Positions 13,501-17,960 of a stretch of 17,960 bases of DNA are shown piece after piece. The DNA comes from CAYMLL01 sp964390645. GTDB lineage: Bacteria; Planctomycetota; UBA8108. The notes under the pieces were generated by a model. That model saw nothing but the letters and a program-made list of their open reading frames with translations, made no database searches and was not told the origin of the DNA. Numbering within the stretch: position 1 is the stretch's first letter; the number at the start of each line of letters is the position of its first letter. The stretch lies in the NCBI GenBank assembly GCA_964390645.1, contig CAYMLL010000152.1, positions 1 through 17,960 on the forward strand, in the 5' to 3' direction. A program made the translations under genes and the position numbers.

Positions 13501-16500
13501 ATCGTCTGGTCGATGGCTCACGACGTCGACAGCTTCAACATCTACAAGAACGATATACGCTTCGACGTCGTTCCCGGATCCGACGACGAGCTCATCGTGA
13601 TTGACAGCGAGCCGTCCGAGGACGGGGGTGATCTCTACGAGGTCAGCGCGGTTCTGCGCGGGGTCGAGGGGCTGCGGGATCGCTGCAGCGGCAATGATCC
13701 CGACCCGTGCGTGACCGAGGATCCGCGCGAGGTCTTGGCGCGGCTCGATTCGCGGTTTCGACCGTCCGCCCCGAACGTCGTGCGGTTCCGCTGGAGCAAC
13801 GGCGAAGCCTACGACGAGCTGCGCGCGTTTCTGCGCTACGAGCCGCTCCCGAGCGACATCGAGAGTATTGGCGCGGATCTCTTCGGAGAGGGTGGTCTCG
13901 CGCTCGACTCGACGCAGACCGAGCTCGTCTGGGACGGTGACCCCGATCGTGGCGGCGCGCTTCCGGGCAGCTACACCCTGTCTCTCGAAGGTCGCAACGC
14001 GATGCCCGAGCTGGTCGTGTGTGTCGGCGGCGACACGGTTCCGAGCCAGCTCGTGACACTCGAGACGGTCAACGTTCCGATTCCCGAGCTGAGCACCGTC
14101 TCGCTGCGCTGCCTGCGAGATGGTGTCAGCGACGTGCTCGTCACGTGGAGTGAGGCGTGGAGGGGATTCGACAGTCGTATGACGCTGACGGCACGGCACA
14201 CCGTCGACGAGAGCGTGGTCTCCGAGGATGAGATCGTCGTGCGTGACGTCCTCCTCAGCGACACGTCTCACCGCTTCGTGGAGCTCGCGCCCATCGGCTC
14301 ATGGGACGTCACGCTGGCCGCGACGCACGTCGCGACGGTCGACGCCGATATCTTGACCACGAGCTGCGGACCGATCGCGTTCTCGCCGACGTTGACGACG
14401 GGTCGAGTCGAGGTTCCGCTCGGCCAGGCTTCCTTCGAGATCCCGATCCTCGGCAGCGGGGTCTTCGGTCCGGTCGTCGGCTACGAGCTCGATCTCGAGT
14501 TTCCCGAGGAGATCACGATCGAGGGCTTCGAGGAGGTCGAGGCCGATGAGCGCGGACGCAAGACCGTACACCTGACGGGGAGCGAGGGCTTATTCGTCGA
14601 CCCGGATCCGGACGGAGACGGCCGCTCGAGCGGTGACGTCATCATCACCACCGTGACCGCGCGCGTGTCGGCCGACGCGACCGACCTCGTCGGTACGGAT
14701 CCGCAGAGTCTCGACATCGACGGTGCGTCGCTGACCTTCGCGGGCTCCGACGATTCGCGTGGCGTCAACTCCGTCGACGGTCAGATCGAGTTCCGGGGGC
14801 GCTGGGTGATGGTCGAGGAGGCCGAGACCGTCGCGGGATCGGACGAGGCTCTGCGTATCGCGCTGCGCCTGTCGTTCGAAGCTCCGGACGGGTTTCCGGA
14901 ATATCGCTTCAACGGCTTCCAGATTCACATCGAGTGGGATCCGTCGCAGCTCGAGATGCTGCCGTTCCGTGAGGAGGATCTCGTCGACACCATCCTGCGG
15001 CAGCCGGGAGAGTTCGACGAGAACGAGGACGGTCGACTCGGTGAGGTCTTTCCGGCCCTCGATCAGGTCAGCGGAGATCTTCTCGAGACCATCAACACGA
15101 ACGGCGACTTCAACCTCGGCTGGCTCAGCTTCCCGGCGCTCAACCCCTTGCTCGGCGAGGAGTTCCTGCGGCCGGTCACCGACGGAGAGCTCATCGTCTG
15201 TCGCTTCCGTTCGAAGCTCCCCTCTAGCTCGGTGGAGACCTTCGCGCCGATTCGCTTTGTCGTCGAGACGAACGATCCCTCGCAGAACCGCACGTCGTTC
15301 TTCCCGGACCGAGATGTTCCCGGGGTACGCCCGATGGACGCCTTCTTCGACGGTGGCGTTCTCGTGCACGAGACCGAGGGAGCGCTGGACGTTACCTCGA
15401 TGCAGCCTTCGCGCGGGCCGATCACAGGCGGCAACACGGTGACGATTCGTGGTCGCGGGCTCGACGGGGGCGCCGGGGTCAAGCCGACGATCCGCATGCG
15501 TGACTTCAACGGCGACGTCGTCGCGGTCCCCCAGGAGAGTGTCTTGCCGGATGAGATCGACGGCTCCCGTGAGGTGAGCTTCGTCGTTCCCGACGGGCTC
15601 GCTCCGCACGACGGTCAGTCCGCACGGCGTACCTTGCCACCGACCCAGAGCCTCGCGTTCAACGTCGAGGTGGACAACGGGCTCGGCACCGTCTCCGCAG
15701 GAACCTACTTCTACCAGTCACCGGCGCTGGCCGGCGTCGATGTGAGCAGTGTGCGCTCTTCCGGCGGCGACATTCTGCGTCTGTCGGGAACCGGCTTCTC
15801 GCAGCACACGCGCGTCGAGATTCACCCTGATGGATTCGATCCGGTCGAGGCGAGCTTGCTCGCCGGTCGCCCCTTCGACGAGAGTGGTACGAGCCTCGTC
15901 ATCGTCTCTCCGGTGCTGCCGGGCCCCGCAGACGGCGAGACGTTTCGTTCTTCACGCCTCGTCGTGCGCTTCGATGATGTGATCGAGGGCCTCGAGCCAG
16001 TTGCCGTGCTGACGCTCGAGGACACGATTCGAATCCTGCCTTCCGACGGCGAGCCGCCGTCGATTCACGTGGACAGCATCGACCCTGCTAGCGGCGTGCG
16101 CTGCGAGGACACCGCAGTCGTCATCCGCGGCAGCGGATTCACCGAGTCGACGCGAGTGAAGTTCGGCAGCGTCGATGCGGACGTTGTCTTCGACTCGTCG
16201 CTCGAGCTTCGTGTGATCGCGTCGTCGGTTCCCACGGCCGGATCAGTCGTCGTCGAGGTCAGCGATCTGGCGGTCGTCGCCGGTGGTGGACCCCACGTGT
16301 TCGATTACGAGAACCCCCCGGACTTCGTTCGTGGAGACGCGGACGGATCGGGCGGCATCTCGGTGGCGGATGCGACCCTTCTCGCGTCGCTCGTCCTCGG
16401 GGAGTCCTCGGCGCTGCCGCCGAACCGCGACGCTCTCGACGCCAACGATGACGGCGCGGTCAACCTTTCGGATGTGATCGGCATCCTCGGCTACCTCTTC

Positions 16501-16587
16501 GGCGGCCGCGGGCCTCTTCCGGAGCCCTTCGGTGACCGTGGAGAGTCGCCCGGGCAGGACCCCAGCGACGACGATATCTGCTACTGA
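10504..16587 (+). CDS. Giant multidomain lipoprotein: Ig-like, FG-GAP-like, cohesin-like, IPT/TIG, dockerin
   Basis: The product is 2027 residues. The N-terminus (MQSLLDSIRRP, hydrophobic core, AMTAC lipobox) predicts a lipoprotein acylated near Cys 23. Residues 35-200 and 205-300 look like Ig-like domains of the Big_5/SbsA type. Residues 360-710 carry about six FG-GAP/VCBS-like motifs: IDPDDDGVPQIV, GDFDADGQVELF, EDLDNDGRLDLI, DAGDDGDLDIV, ANIDGDSAG and ADTNGDTGLDVV. Residues 730-885 and two segments between 1300 and 1620 look cohesin-like (VVGYELDLEFPEEI, FQIHIEWDPSQLEML). The stretch at 900-1300 resembles fibronectin III-like repeats. Three IPT/TIG domains begin near 1628 (MQPSRGPITGGNTVTIRG), 1740 and 1855 (IDPASG...IRGSGF). 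The dockerin begins near 1940 (DADGSGGISVAD, DANDDGAVNLSD). It is probably a surface-anchored adhesin or scaffold. Domain names rest on motif reading only. It has its own promoter and no clear terminator. Confidence 0.9.
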   Translation: MQSLLDSIRRPAHLCALAGVLAMTACTRNPATVRSSVPVPGQANVDTRTVIAVFLSNTMSASDVSNTDAVNFVVTGDQTEGVYSGSIQATNRSRIFAGQTVEQFQQGVGRDLLPPDPSGDPPEEEGDDTLVFLLDPGVEFKPGEVVSVRISDRVTVRGVPLPDAISFTFTVVGGADRAGGDFFVTATAPATTSANVGVTPVFRASLSEAAEPDSLTDNVVVRGSISGFHIGGATAVDNSDPEAPALTHVLAVGDHLEPGEIVTVALKSEISSASASLAAFLARFQVRPGRVSAGWIPKEVPADVFDVVAVLPGNFLPATEGVELVVATRDALFLYRLTPAEGAADGAAWMREAIEVTRGFELRGAVAIDPDDDGVPQIVALLQSDLVGGGLLQEYSATEDGTLETSGTPSPFEAESPDGLFAGDFDADGQVELFVTHDEGEFVPVPPGVDPDDLEGVEIPPESTGHLTIFELGVGLPPGDIDFGDLENLLEVQFTPQRRVIPGFERSRGIGLEDLDNDGRLDLINVTVSGLVLYRNQSTTESPSSFRRVGTLAARDGNAAQPNGWVALDAGDDGDLDIVTWDDAGALLYENRYADDASTPSLPDDSDDGVIEPHGLLFELVTPVDFSTAGVNVLPGDRVLAANIDGDSAGLREIVVGRSGGETIVLIAGEGDTFTAHPLGGEMSLSGLAFADTNGDTGLDVVTITGDSAVLYETDPADVIAPPFPEPVHFFLECAVDGSTGECVVDENGFVDVVVRGDLTRAFTGYSISLDYDQADLDYVGFTPPVSFEQTATFSICPNVSGVGCSGFATASMTYRENTIGAPLPDVELGVFRFRVQSVEVETVASIAFSSFDAGGRSFANILTVNEEGISRDVPVGLLGDPIEITLLPPPPPGLVIQCGVEERRATSALVRVEWRSELLRFDSIDLDFTQGEFELHETRDWDDGSGIFEISFPGVISVSASAERVDGEGDGPEQANCEVINVFRPTISGCAEGQDGAEIVWSMAHDVDSFNIYKNDIRFDVVPGSDDELIVIDSEPSEDGGDLYEVSAVLRGVEGLRDRCSGNDPDPCVTEDPREVLARLDSRFRPSAPNVVRFRWSNGEAYDELRAFLRYEPLPSDIESIGADLFGEGGLALDSTQTELVWDGDPDRGGALPGSYTLSLEGRNAMPELVVCVGGDTVPSQLVTLETVNVPIPELSTVSLRCLRDGVSDVLVTWSEAWRGFDSRMTLTARHTVDESVVSEDEIVVRDVLLSDTSHRFVELAPIGSWDVTLAATHVATVDADILTTSCGPIAFSPTLTTGRVEVPLGQASFEIPILGSGVFGPVVGYELDLEFPEEITIEGFEEVEADERGRKTVHLTGSEGLFVDPDPDGDGRSSGDVIITTVTARVSADATDLVGTDPQSLDIDGASLTFAGSDDSRGVNSVDGQIEFRGRWVMVEEAETVAGSDEALRIALRLSFEAPDGFPEYRFNGFQIHIEWDPSQLEMLPFREEDLVDTILRQPGEFDENEDGRLGEVFPALDQVSGDLLETINTNGDFNLGWLSFPALNPLLGEEFLRPVTDGELIVCRFRSKLPSSSVETFAPIRFVVETNDPSQNRTSFFPDRDVPGVRPMDAFFDGGVLVHETEGALDVTSMQPSRGPITGGNTVTIRGRGLDGGAGVKPTIRMRDFNGDVVAVPQESVLPDEIDGSREVSFVVPDGLAPHDGQSARRTLPPTQSLAFNVEVDNGLGTVSAGTYFYQSPALAGVDVSSVRSSGGDILRLSGTGFSQHTRVEIHPDGFDPVEASLLAGRPFDESGTSLVIVSPVLPGPADGETFRSSRLVVRFDDVIEGLEPVAVLTLEDTIRILPSDGEPPSIHVDSIDPASGVRCEDTAVVIRGSGFTESTRVKFGSVDADVVFDSSLELRVIASSVPTAGSVVVEVSDLAVVAGGGPHVFDYENPPDFVRGDADGSGGISVADATLLASLVLGESSALPPNRDALDANDDGAVNLSDVIGILGYLFGGRGPLPEPFGDRGESPGQDPSDDDICY

Positions 16588-16947
16588 CGCGCACGATTAT
16601 GCCGCAGAGGGGGGCGGGGTGTTGGGCGGTCGCCGGTGCTTGACACCTCCTGGCGCGGGGGTTAAGGTACCTTAGGTTTGTCGGCCGGTAGCGGCGTAAG
16701 CTCTTCCAAGAGCAACACTTTACGGGTGGGATTCCAGTCCCGCGTGGGAGCGGGTTCATGTGGCGGGGGGCGTCAGCGTGCGTTCTCGAACGGCATGTGC
16801 ACGGACAGTCGCTCACGATCCCGAGTCTCGGTCCTGTGGACTCGAAGGCACCGATCTGTTCTGCTCTGCAGGGGTTGTCGGCGGTGTTCGCCGGGACTCC
16901 GTCAGCCGTCGTATTTCTGAATCACGACGTCGGGAAGCGAGCCTGAC
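16588..16947 (+). other. Intergenic region and 5' leader of the phosphoesterase gene
   Basis: This 360-nt gap holds a promoter at 16640-16668 and a leader of about 270 nt. The leader forms a two-step hairpin: CGTAA (16695-16699) with TTACG (16720-16724), and GCTCT (16700-16704) with AGAGC (16709-16713). Next come GGGA/TCCC and CCCGC/GCGGG stems that overlap and exclude each other (about 16728-16755). A 62-codon frame (16758-16946) has GGGAG 7 nt before its ATG and ends one base before the next start; it may be a leader peptide. No match to a known riboswitch or 6S RNA was recognised. Confidence 0.4.
16640..16668 (+). promoter_or_regulatory. Promoter upstream of the metallophosphoesterase
   Basis: A perfect TTGACA (16640-16645) is followed at 17 bp by TAAGGT (16663-16668). 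The -10 keeps the critical first, second and sixth bases. Confidence 0.45.
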
Positions 16948-17721
16948 TTGAAGCGCGCTGTCATCTCGGACATTCACGCGAACCTCGCGGCTTTCGAGGC
17001 AGTCCTGGCTGATATCGACAGCGAGGGCTGCGAGGACATTTACTGTCTCGGGGACATCATCGGCTACGGCCCCGACCCGCGTGGGTGTATCGACCTCGCG
17101 CGGCGCTGCTCGGTGAACCTTCTCGGAAACCACGAGGAGGCCGTGCTCTTCGGAGCCATCGGCTTCAACCCGAAGGCCAAGGTGGCGATCGACTGGACGC
17201 GTGAGCAGTTGAGCCTGCCGGACGAGTCACAGGAGACGAACCGCGAGCTCTGGAACTTCGTCGGCGGCCTCGCGAAGCAGCGTCAGGAGGGGGATTTCCT
17301 CTACGTGCACGGCTCGCCGAGAGATCCGACCCGTGAGTACATCTTCAAGCAGGACGTGAAGGACCGCAAGAAGATGGACGCCATCTTCGCGTTCCCGCCG
17401 GACTTCCAGTGGAAGGTGTGTTTCGCCGGTCACACCCATCATCCGGGCATCTTCGCGCAGGAGCAGCCTTACGCCTTCCTCGAGCCGGCCCAGGTCGCCG
17501 AAGCCTACGCCTATCGCGACTCGCCCGCGCGGGTTCTCGTCAATGTCGGCTCCGTCGGTCAGCCTCGGGACGGGGACTGGCGGGCGTCCTACGTCATCGT
17601 CGACGAGGAGACCATCCGTTTTCGCCGGCTCGAATACGATGTGGGCCGCACCCTGAAGCGTTTTCAGGAGTGCCCCGACCTCCCCGATTACCTGGCGAGG
17701 CGGCTGCAAGAGGGGAAGTAG
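16948..17721 (+). CDS. Calcineurin-like metallophosphoesterase (YfcE/MJ0936-like)
   Basis: The product is 257 residues, a complete cytoplasmic member of the calcineurin-like phosphoesterase superfamily (Metallophos_2 type) with no signal peptide. Metal-ligand motifs are in the expected order: SDIHAN (Asp8, His10), LGDIIGYGPDP (Asp36), LGNHEE (Asn61, His62), YVHGSPRDP (His121) and GHTHHP (His162, His164). The late block NVGSVGQPRDGD is typical of this subfamily. Such enzymes hydrolyse phosphomonoesters, phosphodiesters or nucleotide substrates with two metal ions; the substrate here cannot be told. TTG 16948 is chosen because KRAVISD begins the conserved core and GGGAAG (16932-16937) lies 10 nt upstream. 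The gene is probably unrelated to the secreted-protein array and has its own promoter at 16640. Confidence 0.94.
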   Translation: MKRAVISDIHANLAAFEAVLADIDSEGCEDIYCLGDIIGYGPDPRGCIDLARRCSVNLLGNHEEAVLFGAIGFNPKAKVAIDWTREQLSLPDESQETNRELWNFVGGLAKQRQEGDFLYVHGSPRDPTREYIFKQDVKDRKKMDAIFAFPPDFQWKVCFAGHTHHPGIFAQEQPYAFLEPAQVAEAYAYRDSPARVLVNVGSVGQPRDGDWRASYVIVDEETIRFRRLEYDVGRTLKRFQECPDLPDYLARRLQEGK

Positions 17722-17960
17722 CGCGCTTGCGGGGGCACGGGGGGGTACCCGGGGGTGGGGGGGCGGACGAGTTCGGGGTCGGATCCGGTGCCGTCGATGT
17801 CGGGGAGCCCTTTTTCTCGCTCCGTTCTCGGCGTTTCCTCGACGGCTTCCCGGGGGCTCGTGCTCGGTCCTTTCGGGCGCCCGACAGCTCCCGCGTCGGC
17901 TTCGCGTGGGAGTCGTTTCTTGTGGACATTCCCCACCCGCGGATTTTGTTGTCTCCCTTT
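17722..17960. other. Downstream region with G-rich tract; no gene supported
   Basis: These 239 nt to the window edge begin with a G-quadruplex-type tract on the plus strand: G5 (17731-17735), G7 (17739-17745), G5 (17751-17755) and G7 (17757-17763), with loops of 3, 5 and 1 nt. A T5 run at 17811-17815 follows GGGGAGCCC, but I found no good stem for a terminator. Minus-strand frames here are Arg/Pro-rich and overlap the phosphoesterase gene, so they look spurious. Confidence 0.5.

Noticed and set aside
11377..14271. A 964-codon minus-strand open frame opposite the lipoprotein gene
   Set aside because: It is antisense to a well-supported coding frame, is rich in Arg, Asp, Val and Glu with no recognisable domain, and lacks a ribosome site. 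Long antisense frames are expected in high-G+C genes.
16675..16947. 6S RNA, tmRNA or a known riboswitch before the phosphoesterase
   Set aside because: Promoter and hairpins are present, but I could not match the conserved sequence core of any of these RNAs.
17594..17936. Minus-strand frames of 82-111 codons at the right edge
   Set aside because: They overlap the 3' end of the phosphoesterase gene, are Arg/Pro-rich, cross the G-rich tract and have no recognisable motif.

Overview
The window is high-G+C bacterial DNA whose genes all lie on the plus strand. The product set is large secreted proteins built from beta-sandwich modules, FG-GAP and IPT/TIG repeats, each ending in a dockerin-like pair of calcium loops. 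This is typical of marine or environmental Planctomycetota, but no rRNA or other phylogenetic marker is present, so the assignment is an inference from protein style.

Layout. Positions 1-247 hold the 3' end of a dockerin-tailed gene cut by the window edge. Four full-length members of one paralogous family follow at 894-2453, 2872-4440, 4976-6544 and 6676-8214. Each has a signal peptide, two copies of a module of about 200 residues (conserved blocks QGWS, RNTGF, GAVSA.VLSF and CQGSGQPV), a dockerin and a short Cys-containing tail. A diverged fifth member lies at 8557-10032. A 2027-residue predicted lipoprotein at 10504-16587 combines Ig-like, FG-GAP-like, cohesin-like, IPT/TIG and dockerin segments. 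The last gene (16948-17721) encodes an unrelated calcineurin-like metallophosphoesterase.

Transcription. Most genes look like separate units. Sigma70-like promoters precede six of them, followed by 5' leaders of roughly 170-470 nt. Strong hairpins, three with T-tracts, follow the partial gene and the first three complete paralogs. The exception is the gene at 6676, which begins 39 nt after a near-perfect terminator and shows no promoter of its own.

The most interesting features are two. First, the array could form an extracellular assembly in which dockerins bind cohesin-like modules of neighbouring proteins, with the lipoprotein as membrane anchor; this is a hypothesis. Second, there is evidence of recent duplication or gene conversion: the genes at 4976 and 6676 share a 215-nt identical stretch, and their homology begins exactly at the mature N-terminus. 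I saw no tRNA, rRNA, CRISPR array, transposase or phage gene.
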